A stretch of 32,887 nucleotides of DNA, taken from contig JODI01000087.1 in the NCBI GenBank assembly GCA_000720805.1, forward strand, positions 1 to 32,887, given 5' to 3'. Position 1 is the first letter of the stretch. Every line of letters starts with the position of its first letter. Under the pieces are notes generated by a model that saw nothing but the letters and a program-made list of their open reading frames with translations, had not been told where the DNA came from and ran no database searches. The DNA is from Streptomyces violaceoruber (GTDB lineage Bacteria; Actinomycetota; Actinomycetes; Streptomycetales; Streptomycetaceae). Of this stretch, positions 1 to 7,966 are shown piece by piece. The translations under genes and the position numbers were made by a program.

Positions 1-60
1 GAAGACGGCATACGAGATTCGCCTTAGTCTCGTGGGCTCGGAGATGTGTATAAGAGACAG
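1..60. other. Sequencing adapter (Nextera i7/P7), not genomic
   Basis: Bases 1-18 match the inner part of the Illumina P7 primer, 19-26 read TCGCCTTA (the i7 index usually called N701), 27-41 are the Nextera read-2 overhang and 42-60 are the 19-bp Tn5 mosaic end AGATGTGTATAAGAGACAG. This is untrimmed library adapter joined to the contig end. Any peptide beginning MGSEMCIRDS or MYKRQ here is an artefact, not biology. Confidence 0.99.
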
Positions 61-190
61 CTCCCACACCCTCCCGCCCCCTCACGGGGCTCCACAGCAC
101 CGCCCCTCCACACCGCCCCGCCCCTCCCCGCGTCCCCGCACCCCGCATCGCCCTACCCCGCACCTCCCGCGTCCGACCAAGGATCTCGCC
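61..190. other. Pyrimidine-rich upstream stretch of the sugar operon
   Basis: This is the first genomic sequence of the contig. It is dominated by C-rich runs on the + strand and carries no open frame with a ribosome binding site. I see no convincing promoter or operator, so the operon promoter and any LacI-type regulator probably lie off the contig. The only clear signal is the Shine-Dalgarno AAGGA at 179-183, seven bases before the ATG at 191. Confidence 0.5.
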
Positions 191-1507
191 ATGAGAAGAG
201 CCGTCACCGTCGTAGTCACCGCCTGTGTCCTCGGGCTGACCGCCACCGCCTGCAGCGACAGCACCGGCGGTACCCCCGCCGGCGCCGCACCCGAGGGGTC
301 GGTCGACCCGACCGCGAGCCTGAAGGGCGTCGACCTCACCATGTGGGTGGCCCAGAACAGCGTCGCGGAGCCCAAGCAGGCCATCGAGGCGTTCGAGAAG
401 GCCACCGGCGCCAAGATCACCACCGAGGTGATCCCCGACCCGTACGAGTCGAACGTCCCGACGAAGCTCGCCTCGGGCGTCAAGCCGGACCTGATGTTCT
501 GGCAGCCCACGGGCAGCACGCTGCCGTTCGTCCAGCCGGCCAAGAACCTGCTGCAGCTCGACAAGGAGGACTGGGTCTCCAAGCTCGGCAAGACGGAGCA
601 GAGCCTCGGCCAGGTCGACGGTCACCGGTACGCGGCCATCGTCACCAGCCCCGCGGTGCTCGGCGTCTACTACAACAAGGACGTCTTCAAGAAGGCGGGC
701 ATCACCGCCATGCCCACCAGCTACGACGACATGCTCGCCGACGCCGCGAAGATCAAGGCGAAGGTCCCGGGCGTGGCCCCGTTCTTCGAGGTCGGCGGCG
801 ACAAGTGGCCGCTGCAGTGGCAGGTGCAGACGCAGCTGACGGACCTGCCGCAGTCGTTCTGGGACGACCTCAACAAGAACAAGGAGTCCTGGACCAACAA
901 GACCATCGTCGACGCCATCACCAAGTACAAGACGAAGGTCCTCGACGGCGGGCTGGCCCAGAAGAACTACAAGACGGCCACCTTCGTCGACCAGGGCAAG
1001 GCCATCATGGACGGCAGCGCCGCGATGGCGGTGAACGTCACCGCGCTCCAGTCCGAGATACAGGCCACCTCCAGCACGGCGGAGATGGACAAGAAGCTCG
1101 GCTGGTTCCCCATCGCCAACAGCTCCGCCGGCGCCGAGTACTCGCCCGACCAGACCAACGGCGTCGTCGCCTTCAACACCGGTGACAGCAAGCGGCAGAA
1201 CGCCGCCCGGCAGTTCATGTCCTTCTGGCTCGGCCCGGACTACCCGGCCTACATCAAGGCCAACAAGCTGGTGTCCGTGGAGCCTTCGGTGCCCAACCCC
1301 GACGGTCTGCCGCAGACCGCCATCGCCCAGTCCAAGGCGCTGTCCACCGCCGCGGGCGTCTTCCAGGTCAAGGCCCTCACCGCCCCCGACCTGCACCTCG
1401 CCCTCGCCGACATGATCTACGGCAAGAAGACGCCCCAGCAGGTCGCCCAGGCCGCCGAGGACCAGTTCGACCAGGTCCTCAAGGCCCGTGGCGTCTCGGG
1501 TTTCTGA
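191..1507 (+). CDS. Sugar ABC transporter substrate-binding lipoprotein
   Basis: A 438-aa extracellular solute-binding protein of the carbohydrate (MalE-like, family 1) class. It would sit on the outer face of the membrane and hand an oligosaccharide to the two permeases encoded next. The N-terminus has a short basic stretch, a hydrophobic core and a lipobox ending TATAC, with Cys21 as the lipidated residue. The body shows typical family features, such as the YYNKDVFKKAG segment and the LGWFPIA and NGVVAFN stretches. The frame stays open upstream into adapter sequence, but ATG191 is the real start because AAGGA lies 7 nt before it and a signal peptide follows directly. It leads a four-gene set with the permeases and a secreted glycosidase. 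The exact sugar cannot be read from sequence. Confidence 0.95.
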   Translation: MRRAVTVVVTACVLGLTATACSDSTGGTPAGAAPEGSVDPTASLKGVDLTMWVAQNSVAEPKQAIEAFEKATGAKITTEVIPDPYESNVPTKLASGVKPDLMFWQPTGSTLPFVQPAKNLLQLDKEDWVSKLGKTEQSLGQVDGHRYAAIVTSPAVLGVYYNKDVFKKAGITAMPTSYDDMLADAAKIKAKVPGVAPFFEVGGDKWPLQWQVQTQLTDLPQSFWDDLNKNKESWTNKTIVDAITKYKTKVLDGGLAQKNYKTATFVDQGKAIMDGSAAMAVNVTALQSEIQATSSTAEMDKKLGWFPIANSSAGAEYSPDQTNGVVAFNTGDSKRQNAARQFMSFWLGPDYPAYIKANKLVSVEPSVPNPDGLPQTAIAQSKALSTAAGVFQVKALTAPDLHLALADMIYGKKTPQQVAQAAEDQFDQVLKARGVSGF

Positions 1508-1582
1508 CCCCCTCTCCCTGGCCAGCCCGTCCCCGGGCCGCCGTCGGCGGCGTACCCGGGGCCCGCATTCGGAGGTAAGAGA

Positions 1583-2542
1583 GTGGTGGACACCGCCACG
1601 ACGGACGTCATCGACGCCACGCGCGTGAAGGAGCGGGACCGGCCGTCCCGGCGCGGCCGGCGTGAGCGCCGTGCCCTCGGCAAGGCCAACCAGCCGTGGT
1701 GGTTCGCCCTGCCGGCGCTCGCCGTGTTCGGCCTGTTCTTTCTGCTGCCGAACCTGCTGAACTTCGTCTACCCGTTCACCGACTGGTCGGCGTTCCACTC
1801 GCGGATCGGCTTCGTGGGCCTGTCGAACTTCAGCACCATCCTGCACGACGGGTCGATGGCCCGTGACATCCGCATCACCCTGGAGTACGCGGTCCTCGTG
1901 GCCGTCTTCCAGAACGGCTTCGGCCTGGGGCTCGCCCTGCTGCTGGAGCGCGACACCCGCTTCAACCGCTTCTTCCGCGCGGTCTTCTTCCTGCCGGTGC
2001 TGATCTCCGCCCTGGCCGTCGGCTACATCTTCCGGGCCCTGCTCGCCCAGGACGGGGCGCTCAACGGCGTGCTGTCGTCCCTGGCGGGACACCACGTCGA
2101 CACGCCCTGGCTGGGCTCGACGACCTGGACGCTGGTGGTGGTGACCCTCATCCACGGCTGGAAGTGGATGGGCCTGGCCATGCTGATCTACCTGGCGGGT
2201 CTGAAGAGCATGCCCAGTGACGTGCTGGAGGCCGCCCGTATCGACGGGGCCGGGGCCTGGCGCACCTTCTGGTCGATCCGCTTCCCGCTGCTCGCACCCG
2301 CGGTGACCTTCAACGTGACCACCGCGCTGATCGGCTCCATGAACACCTTCGACATCGTCCAGGCCACCACGGCGGGCGGGCCCGGCAGCGAGACCGAGGT
2401 GTTCAACATCTACATGTTCCGCGTCTTCGGCCAAGGGCTGTACGCGCAGGCGTCGGCGATGAGCCTGGTGCTCTTCCTCATCGTCGTCGTCCTCGCCGTG
2501 CCGGTCATCGTCGGCCTGCGGCGGAGGGAGAACAACCAGTGA
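1583..2542 (+). CDS. Sugar ABC transporter permease, MalF-like
   Basis: A 319-aa inner-membrane permease of the binding-protein-dependent (MalF/UgpA-like) type. It has a basic cytoplasmic N-terminus (about residues 1-35), a first membrane segment containing the FGLFFLLPNLLNF stretch, and about six helices. The cytoplasmic EAA loop begins EAARIDGAGAWRTFW, which is the site that docks on the ATPase. The GTG at 1583 is preceded by GGAGG at 1571-1575 with 7-nt spacing; a second GTG follows at 1586. The gene lies 75 nt after the binding protein, and its stop overlaps the next start (GTGA), so the two permeases are translationally coupled. No ATPase gene is present. Streptomyces sugar importers of this class commonly share the distant MsiK ATPase, and I infer that here. 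Confidence 0.95.
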   Translation: MVDTATTDVIDATRVKERDRPSRRGRRERRALGKANQPWWFALPALAVFGLFFLLPNLLNFVYPFTDWSAFHSRIGFVGLSNFSTILHDGSMARDIRITLEYAVLVAVFQNGFGLGLALLLERDTRFNRFFRAVFFLPVLISALAVGYIFRALLAQDGALNGVLSSLAGHHVDTPWLGSTTWTLVVVTLIHGWKWMGLAMLIYLAGLKSMPSDVLEAARIDGAGAWRTFWSIRFPLLAPAVTFNVTTALIGSMNTFDIVQATTAGGPGSETEVFNIYMFRVFGQGLYAQASAMSLVLFLIVVVLAVPVIVGLRRRENNQ

Positions 2543-3393
2543 CCACCGTTCCCGCGTTCGCCCCCGTACGCCGACGCCCGCTGCGCTGGCTCCAGCCCCT
2601 CACCGTGCTGGTCATCGCGTCCGTCACCATCGGCATCCCGCTGTGGCTGGTGGCGGTCACCTCCGTCAAGCCGCAGGCGGAGGCCATCAAGCCCAACCTC
2701 TCCCTGCCCCACCACGCCCAGGCCGCCGCGAACTACCAGCAGAGCTTCGACGAGGGCAAGATCGTCCAGGGCTTCTTCAACAGTCTCCTCGTCGTCGCCC
2801 CCTCGGTCGTCCTCGTGCTGCTCCTCGGCGCGGGCGCCGCCTGGGTGTTCGCCCGCCGCAAGGGGCGCCTGGTCAACGCCATGTACGCGCTGAGCATCAG
2901 CGGGCTGCTGCTGCCTCCCGCGGTGATCACCATCGTGATGGAGCTGCGCCAGCTCGGGCTGGCCGGCACCCGGCCCGGCATGATCGGCGTCTACGCCGGG
3001 ATGTACCTGTCCACCTCGATCTTCTTCATGACGGGGTTCATCCGCGCCCTGCCGGAGGAGTTGGAGGAGGCCGCCCGGATGGACGGCGCCGGCCCGATGC
3101 GGATCTTCCTGCGCATCATCCTGCCGCTGCTGCGACCGGTCATCGCCACGGCGACGATCATGGTGATGCTGTTCGCCTGGAGCGACATCTTCTACTCGTT
3201 CTTCGTCCTCGGCGGCGGTGCCAAGGCCACCCTGCCGCTGAACCTCTACCAGGTCGCCAACGCGCAGCTCTACCTCAACAACTGGCATCTGATCTTCGCC
3301 TACGTCGTGATGATGAGCCTGCCGATGGTCCTCGTCTTCGTCATCGCCCAGCGCCGCATCGTCTCCGGCATCACCAGCGGCGCCGTCAAGTAA
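2539..3393 (+). CDS. Sugar ABC transporter permease, MalG-like
   Basis: A 284-aa permease that would form the membrane heterodimer with the preceding protein. It begins at GTG2539, overlapping the upstream TGA by four bases. It has about six transmembrane helices, a periplasmic-side loop after the first helix (around residues 35-75) and the EAA loop EEAARMDGAGPMRIFLRI near residues 174-191. It ends with the usual short basic tail (AQRRIVSGITSGAVK), typical of MalG/UgpE-type subunits. The next gene starts 95 nt further on, close enough to be co-transcribed. Confidence 0.95.
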   Translation: MTTVPAFAPVRRRPLRWLQPLTVLVIASVTIGIPLWLVAVTSVKPQAEAIKPNLSLPHHAQAAANYQQSFDEGKIVQGFFNSLLVVAPSVVLVLLLGAGAAWVFARRKGRLVNAMYALSISGLLLPPAVITIVMELRQLGLAGTRPGMIGVYAGMYLSTSIFFMTGFIRALPEELEEAARMDGAGPMRIFLRIILPLLRPVIATATIMVMLFAWSDIFYSFFVLGGGAKATLPLNLYQVANAQLYLNNWHLIFAYVVMMSLPMVLVFVIAQRRIVSGITSGAVK

Positions 3394-3487
3394 CCCCCAG
3401 CCCCCGGCAGTACACCCCCCCGCTAGCGACCACCCCCATGTGGCACCCACGAACCTCCCGCGACGATGCGGGAGTTGGAGGACAGGC

Positions 3488-6049
3488 ATGCCTCGAACAC
3501 CTCGCGGATCCGGACGTTTCCGCGGCCTCGTCGGCGCGGGCGTCATAGCCGCCGCCCTGGTCGGCACGGCGCTGACCGTCCCCGCCGCGCAGGCGGCCAC
3601 GCCCCAGCTGACCGTCGACCTCGGCCGGACCACCGGCGCGGTCATGCACGGAGCCAACGGCGCCCTGTACGGGCTCAGCGACGACGGCGTGCCCGGCGAC
3701 AACATCGTCACGCCGCTGCACATGACGAGCATCGCCACGAAGGCGCCCGGCGGCGCACAGCACCCCAACGGTGACGCGCTGGCCGTCCAGCCCGCCTTCG
3801 CCCGCGGGGGCGGCGGCGACAACCTGATCTACATGCAGGACGTCTACGCCCAGTGGCCGTACGAGAACCTCGGACTGAGCGACTACCTGGCCAAGGTCGA
3901 CACCATGGTCCGCAAGGTCGCTGGCCGCCCCGACGCGGACACGTTCGTCTGGGTGCCGTTCAACGAACCGGACGGCATCTGGTACTCCGGCCTGGGCAGT
4001 TCCGACGCCACCAAGTACGCGAGCGCGCTGAGCGGTTTCCAGAGCGACTGGGCCACCGTCTACAAGAAGATCCGGTCGATCATCCCGGACGCCAGGATCG
4101 CCGGGCCCAACGAGACGCACTACGACGCCCGCCTCATGGGCGACTTCTACCCGTGGGCTAAGGCCAACGACGTGCTGCCGGACATCACCACCTGGCACGA
4201 ACTGGACCCGGGCTCCCTGTCCCACTTCGAAGGAACCCTCGGCGCCTACCGGGAACTCGAGCGCAAGACCGGCATCAGCGCCCGACCGGTCAACATCAAC
4301 GAGTACGGCAACCGCCGCGACCTCTCCGTCCCGGGCCAGATGGTCCAGTGGATGTCCATGTTCGAACGGAACAAGGTCTACGCCGACCAGGCGTACTGGG
4401 ACATCGCCGGAAACCTGGACGGCAACGTTAGCCAGACCAACATCCCCAACGGCGACTGGTGGCTGCTGCGCTGGTACGCGGGCCTGAGCGGACAGACCGC
4501 CAAGGTGACCCCGCCGCAGGCCGACGTCATCGACACCCTGCAGGGCATCGCGTCCCTCGACACCGGCCGCAGGCAGGCCCAGGTGCTCCTCGGCGGCGGC
4601 ACCTCCGGCTCGGCCGACACCGTCCTCCAGCACATCCCGGCCTCCTTCGGCCGCAAGGTCAACGTCTCCGTGGAGCGCACCGCCTGGAGCGGCTACGAGG
4701 GAGCGGGCCCCGCGCCGAGCGTGCTGGCCCGCAAGACCTACACCGTCGCCGCGAACGGCAGCGTCACCGTTCCGCTGACCGGCCTCGACCCGATGGCGGC
4801 CTACCGCATCACCGTCAACCCGGCCGGCAGCGGCACGCCCGCCGCGGCCGACGTCCCCTGGTCGGCGTCGTACGAGGCGGAGAACGCCGCCCTCACCAGC
4901 GGCACGGTCTACACCCAGGGCACGGTGTCCAACCCCTACGGCTACGCCACCTCCGGCACGAAGGACGTCGGCAGCCTGAACAAGGCGGACAGCAAGGCCG
5001 CCTTCACCGTCGACGTCCCGAGCACCGGCACGTACGACCTCGGCGTCTTCTACGGCAACCAGTCCGGCGGCCCGGCGACACAGACCCTCACCGTCGACGG
5101 CGGCCCGGCGCGGACGATCACCTACGACCCGACGTTGAACTGGACCTACCGCTCCATCGCCCGCGCCTCGGTCTCCCTGACGGCGGGCAGGCACACCCTC
5201 ACCCTGGCCAAGGGCACCAACGAGGTCACCCTCGACAAGATCGACCTCACCAAGTCCTCCACCGCCCAGACCGTCTACCCGGCGACCTACACCGACGTCA
5301 CCGGCTCGCCCTCCTACGCCTACTCCGCCTCCGGCCTCACCGGCGCCGGTTCCCTGGCCCTGACCGCGGGCGACTCGGCCGTCTTCGACGTCTACGCCCC
5401 GACCGACGGCTACTACACCGTCCACACCGACTACGCGTCCGACGGACCGGCCAAGCTCACCCTGGACGGTGCCACCGCCGTGACGCTGCCCGCCACCCGC
5501 GGCCAGGTCACCGACAGGAGCGCACGGCTGTACCTCTCCGCGGGCAACAACCGCGTCACCGCCGCCACTTCGGGCTCCGCCACCCTGACCCTGCGCGACC
5601 TGCGCGTCGCCGCGCGCGGTGACACCTCGGGCGTCACCGCCTACGAGGCCGAGAACGGCACCCTCGCCGGAGCCGCCGCCGTCAGCTCGGACACCTGGGC
5701 CACCGGAGGCAAGTACGTCGGCTACGTCGGCAACGGCTCCGCCAACACCCTCACCGTCCAGGTCGAGGCCGCCAGTGCCGGGCGGTACGTCATGAACGTC
5801 CGCTACGCCAACAACGAGGTGGCCGGCTCCGGGAACTACAACACCAACGTCGTCTCCCGGGCGACCCGGATCACCGTCAACGGCACCGCCCAGACCGTCA
5901 TGTTCCGCAACAACTACAGCTGGTCCACCTACTGGGACCTGCCCGTCCCGGTCACTCTCGGCGCGGGCACCAACACCATCACCTTCGGCAATCCCACCGC
6001 CTACGCACCCAACATCGACCGCATCACCGTCGCGCCGGTCACCGGCTGA
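3488..6049 (+). CDS. Secreted clan-A-like glycoside hydrolase with CBM35/CBM6-type modules
   Basis: An 853-aa secreted protein. ATG3488 is chosen because GGAGG lies at 3477-3481, 6 nt upstream, and a signal peptide follows (basic start, hydrophobic 13-30, cleavage near AQAA-T at 37-38). Residues about 40-450 form the catalytic part. FNEPDG gives a candidate acid/base Glu160 and NINEYG a candidate nucleophile Glu272, the NEP...NEYG arrangement seen in (beta/alpha)8 clan-A glycosidases such as the GH39 or GH30 types. From about residue 456 come beta-sandwich modules: YEAEN at the start of the first (to about 585), a weaker related block (about 590-715), and a second YEAEN module to the C-terminus, resembling CBM35/CBM6. 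It probably trims a polysaccharide outside the cell to feed the co-encoded importer. I cannot name the GH family or substrate with certainty. Confidence 0.82.
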   Translation: MPRTPRGSGRFRGLVGAGVIAAALVGTALTVPAAQAATPQLTVDLGRTTGAVMHGANGALYGLSDDGVPGDNIVTPLHMTSIATKAPGGAQHPNGDALAVQPAFARGGGGDNLIYMQDVYAQWPYENLGLSDYLAKVDTMVRKVAGRPDADTFVWVPFNEPDGIWYSGLGSSDATKYASALSGFQSDWATVYKKIRSIIPDARIAGPNETHYDARLMGDFYPWAKANDVLPDITTWHELDPGSLSHFEGTLGAYRELERKTGISARPVNINEYGNRRDLSVPGQMVQWMSMFERNKVYADQAYWDIAGNLDGNVSQTNIPNGDWWLLRWYAGLSGQTAKVTPPQADVIDTLQGIASLDTGRRQAQVLLGGGTSGSADTVLQHIPASFGRKVNVSVERTAWSGYEGAGPAPSVLARKTYTVAANGSVTVPLTGLDPMAAYRITVNPAGSGTPAAADVPWSASYEAENAALTSGTVYTQGTVSNPYGYATSGTKDVGSLNKADSKAAFTVDVPSTGTYDLGVFYGNQSGGPATQTLTVDGGPARTITYDPTLNWTYRSIARASVSLTAGRHTLTLAKGTNEVTLDKIDLTKSSTAQTVYPATYTDVTGSPSYAYSASGLTGAGSLALTAGDSAVFDVYAPTDGYYTVHTDYASDGPAKLTLDGATAVTLPATRGQVTDRSARLYLSAGNNRVTAATSGSATLTLRDLRVAARGDTSGVTAYEAENGTLAGAAAVSSDTWATGGKYVGYVGNGSANTLTVQVEAASAGRYVMNVRYANNEVAGSGNYNTNVVSRATRITVNGTAQTVMFRNNYSWSTYWDLPVPVTLGAGTNTITFGNPTAYAPNIDRITVAPVTG

Positions 6050-6069
6050 CGGTCCCGCGCGGTAGGTCC

Positions 6070-6098
6070 GGGCCGGTACGACGTCGTCGTACCGGCCC
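6070..6098 (+). terminator. Hairpin terminator after the sugar operon
   Basis: GGGCCGGTACGAC (6070-6082) pairs perfectly with GTCGTACCGGCCC (6086-6098) around a three-base loop, 21 nt after the hydrolase stop codon. The downstream tract is not U-rich, which is usual for Streptomyces terminators. Confidence 0.75.
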
Positions 6099-6419
6099 TC
6101 GGCGTTCGTTAAGGGGGTGCGGTCGGCCGGACGACCCTCTACGGTTGACGGCGTGTGAGATACGGCATCGACCCACCGTGACGCGGCGCGGGCGCGACGT
6201 TCCTAGCGCCTGCTGAGCCCTCCGGCGGAACGACACCGCCGGGTACGGCTCGCGGGCCGTGCCGTTCGCGTGCCCGCCCCGTCGCTGCCGAGGCATGTCA
6301 CCCTCCCGCCCTCCCTCCCTCTCTCGTTCTTCACGGACTCGGGCCTTGCCCTGCCCGTCGCTTCGGCGGGCTCGACGGCTGCCCCCGCGTCCGGCTTCCC
6401 GTCCTGAGAAAGGATTCAG
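6099..6419 (+). promoter_or_regulatory. Long leader/promoter region of hflX
   Basis: About 320 nt separate the terminator from hflX. A TTGACG -35-like hexamer is at 6145-6150, but no good -10 sits 17-18 nt later. If transcription starts near 6178, the GTG there would open a leaderless 12-codon frame ending TGA at 6214-6216. The transcript would contain a nested hairpin (GAGCC 6215-6219 with GGCTC 6247-6251, enclosing CCGGCGG 6222-6228 with CCGCCGG 6236-6242). A competing pairing, ACGGC 6245-6249 with GCCGT 6256-6260, excludes the outer stem. A later hairpin lies at 6354-6370. Directly before the start, CTGAG 6404-6408 and TTCAG 6415-6419 frame the Shine-Dalgarno AAAGGA in a loop. Such a leader fits induction by stalled ribosomes, but that is inference. 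Confidence 0.45.
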
Positions 6420-6423
6420 ATGA
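6295..6423 (+). CDS. Possible small upstream ORF coupled to hflX
   Basis: An ATG at 6295 opens a 42-codon frame whose TGA (6421-6423) overlaps the hflX ATG in the ATGA arrangement typical of translational coupling. The peptide is rich in Arg, Pro and Ser (begins MSPSRPPSLSRSSR, ends RPEKGFR). The GAGG before it is only one base from the ATG, so initiation would be poor. In DNA this GC-rich a chance ORF of this length is common. It is listed because of the exact overlap. Confidence 0.2.
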   Translation: MSPSRPPSLSRSSRTRALPCPSLRRARRLPPRPASRPEKGFR

Positions 6424-7868
6424 CGCATTCCGAAGGTTCCGCCGGGCCGCGGCAGCGTGCGGACGCACTGATGGACGACCTCCTCGGGCCGGCGGACGCC
6501 GACGGCCTCGACGGTGAGCAGTACTACCGCGAGGAGCGGGCCGCGCTGCGCCGGGTCGCCGGACTGTCCACCGAGCTCGACGACGTCACCGAGGTCGAGT
6601 ACCGCCGACTGCGCCTGGAACGGGTCGTACTGGTCGGCGTCTGGACGGCGGGAACCGCCGACGAGGCCGAGAGCTCGCTCGCCGAGCTGGCCGCGCTGGC
6701 GGAGACGGCCGGTGCCCTGGTGTGCGACGGGGTGATCCAGCGGCGGCAGAAACCCGACCCGGCGACGTACATCGGGTCGGGCAAGGCGGCGGAGCTGCGG
6801 GAGATCGTGGAGGAGGCCGGTGCCGACACGGTGGTCTGCGACGGTGAACTCGGCCCCAGCCAGCTGGTCCACCTCGAGGACGTCGTGGGCGTCAAGGTCG
6901 TGGACCGTACGGCGCTGATCCTGGACATCTTCGCGCAGCACGCCAAGTCCCGTGAGGGCAAGGCCCAGGTGGCGCTTGCCCAGATGCAGTACATGCTGCC
7001 GAGGCTGCGCGGCTGGGGCCAGTCGATGTCCCGGCAGATGGGCGGCGGGGGCGGGGGCGGCATGGCGACCCGGGGACCCGGTGAGACGAAGATCGAGACC
7101 GACCGGCGGCAGATTCACGAGCGGATGGCCAGACTCCGCCGGGAGATCGCCCAGTTGAAGACGGGACGGGAGGTCAAACGCGAGGAACGGCGGCGCAACA
7201 GGGTGCTGTCGGTCGCTCTCGCGGGATACACCAACGCCGGCAAGTCCTCCCTGCTGAACCGGCTCACGGGTGCCGGAGTGCTGGTGGAGAACGCGCTGTT
7301 CGCCACCCTGGACACGACCGTGCGCCGGGCGCACACCCCAAGCGGCCGTACGTACACCATCGCCGACACCGTCGGCTTCGTACGGCACCTTCCGCATCAC
7401 CTCGTGGAGGCGTTCCGTTCCACCATCGTGGAGGTCGTGGACGCGCACCTGGTGCTGCACGTGGTGGACGGGGCGCATCCGGAGCCTCAGGCGCAGCTGG
7501 CGGCCGTCCGGGAGGTGCTGCGGGACGTGGGTGCCGCCGCCGTCAGGGAGATCGTGGTCGTCAACAAGGCGGACGCCGCCGACCCGGACGCGGTGGCCCG
7601 CCTGCTGGAGGCTGAACCGGACTCGATCGCCGTCTCCGCGCGTTCCGGGCAGGGCATCGAGGAACTGCGGAACCTGATCGACACCCTGCTGCCCCACCCC
7701 GAGGTGGAGATCGAGGCCATGGTCCCCTACACCGAGGGCGGCCTGCTCTCGCGGGCCCACCAGGAGGGCGAGGTGCTCTCCGCCGAGCACACCGACCAGG
7801 GCACCCTGCTCAAGGCGAGGGTCGGCCCGGAACTGGCGTCCGTGCTACGGGCCTTCCCCCGGCCGTGA
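6420..7868 (+). CDS. hflX: GTPase HflX, ribosome-splitting factor
   Basis: A 482-aa HflX-family GTPase that binds the 50S subunit and splits stalled or stressed ribosomes. A short acidic extension (1-50) is followed by the HflX N-terminal domain (about 60-200), a glycine-rich hinge (GGGGGGG, 208-214), a charged helical linker (about 220-262) and the G domain: G1 GYTNAGKSS (269-277), G3 DTVGF (316-320), G4 NKAD (382-385), G5 SARS (406-409). A C-terminal domain follows to 482. The ATG at 6420 has AAAGGA at 6409-6414. It lies just upstream of an ABC-F ribosome-protection gene rather than beside the hfq/miaA-type genes often near hflX. It may be the antibiotic-response paralogue rather than the only HflX in the genome. 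That can be tested only with the rest of the genome. Confidence 0.95.
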   Translation: MTHSEGSAGPRQRADALMDDLLGPADADGLDGEQYYREERAALRRVAGLSTELDDVTEVEYRRLRLERVVLVGVWTAGTADEAESSLAELAALAETAGALVCDGVIQRRQKPDPATYIGSGKAAELREIVEEAGADTVVCDGELGPSQLVHLEDVVGVKVVDRTALILDIFAQHAKSREGKAQVALAQMQYMLPRLRGWGQSMSRQMGGGGGGGMATRGPGETKIETDRRQIHERMARLRREIAQLKTGREVKREERRRNRVLSVALAGYTNAGKSSLLNRLTGAGVLVENALFATLDTTVRRAHTPSGRTYTIADTVGFVRHLPHHLVEAFRSTIVEVVDAHLVLHVVDGAHPEPQAQLAAVREVLRDVGAAAVREIVVVNKADAADPDAVARLLEAEPDSIAVSARSGQGIEELRNLIDTLLPHPEVEIEAMVPYTEGGLLSRAHQEGEVLSAEHTDQGTLLKARVGPELASVLRAFPRP

Positions 7869-7874
7869 CCGGGA

Positions 7875-7906
7875 CGGGAGGGCCGGGCGGCGGACCGGCC
7901 CTCCCG
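7875..7906 (+). terminator. Hairpin terminator between hflX and the ABC-F gene
   Basis: CGGGAGGGCCGG (7875-7886) pairs perfectly over 12 bp with CCGGCCCTCCCG (7895-7906) around an 8-nt loop, starting 7 nt after the hflX stop. It argues that the ABC-F gene is transcribed from its own promoter. Confidence 0.8.
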
Positions 7907-7915
7907 GATAACCCG

Positions 7916-7945
7916 TTGCCCGTGGACTCTCGTACCGTCTAGCCT
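7916..7945 (+). promoter_or_regulatory. Probable promoter of the ABC-F gene
   Basis: TTGCCC (7916-7921) is followed after 18 nt by TAGCCT (7940-7945), which fits the Streptomyces vegetative pattern TTGNNN-17/18-TANNNT. It sits immediately after the hflX terminator. The predicted start is near 7952, which gives a leader of about 258 nt before the GTG at 8210. Confidence 0.6.
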
Positions 7946-7951
7946 CAGGGC

Positions 7952-7966
7952 ATGGGTTCTCTGTGA
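7952..7966 (+). CDS. Candidate leaderless 4-codon leader ORF (MGSL)
   Basis: ATG GGT TCT CTG TGA begins exactly seven bases after the -10 box, where transcription should start, so it could be translated without a leader. Very short upstream ORFs of three or four codons are known to drive antibiotic-dependent attenuation of ABC-F genes in other Gram-positives. The role here is inferred from position only. Confidence 0.35.
   Translation: MGSL

Noticed and set aside
32..190. An extended N-terminus for the binding protein beginning MGSEMCIRDS
   Set aside because: The first residues come from the Nextera adapter, and the true lipoprotein signal and ribosome binding site start at 191.
3386..5425. 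A 679-codon - strand frame opposite the glycoside hydrolase
   Set aside because: It is Val/Gly/Arg-rich antisense translation with no ribosome binding site or known domain.
6145..6150. Full WhiB7-type promoter for hflX
   Set aside because: TTGACG is present, but there is no AT-rich stretch just upstream of it and no acceptable -10 at 16-18 nt, so only a tentative leader was annotated.
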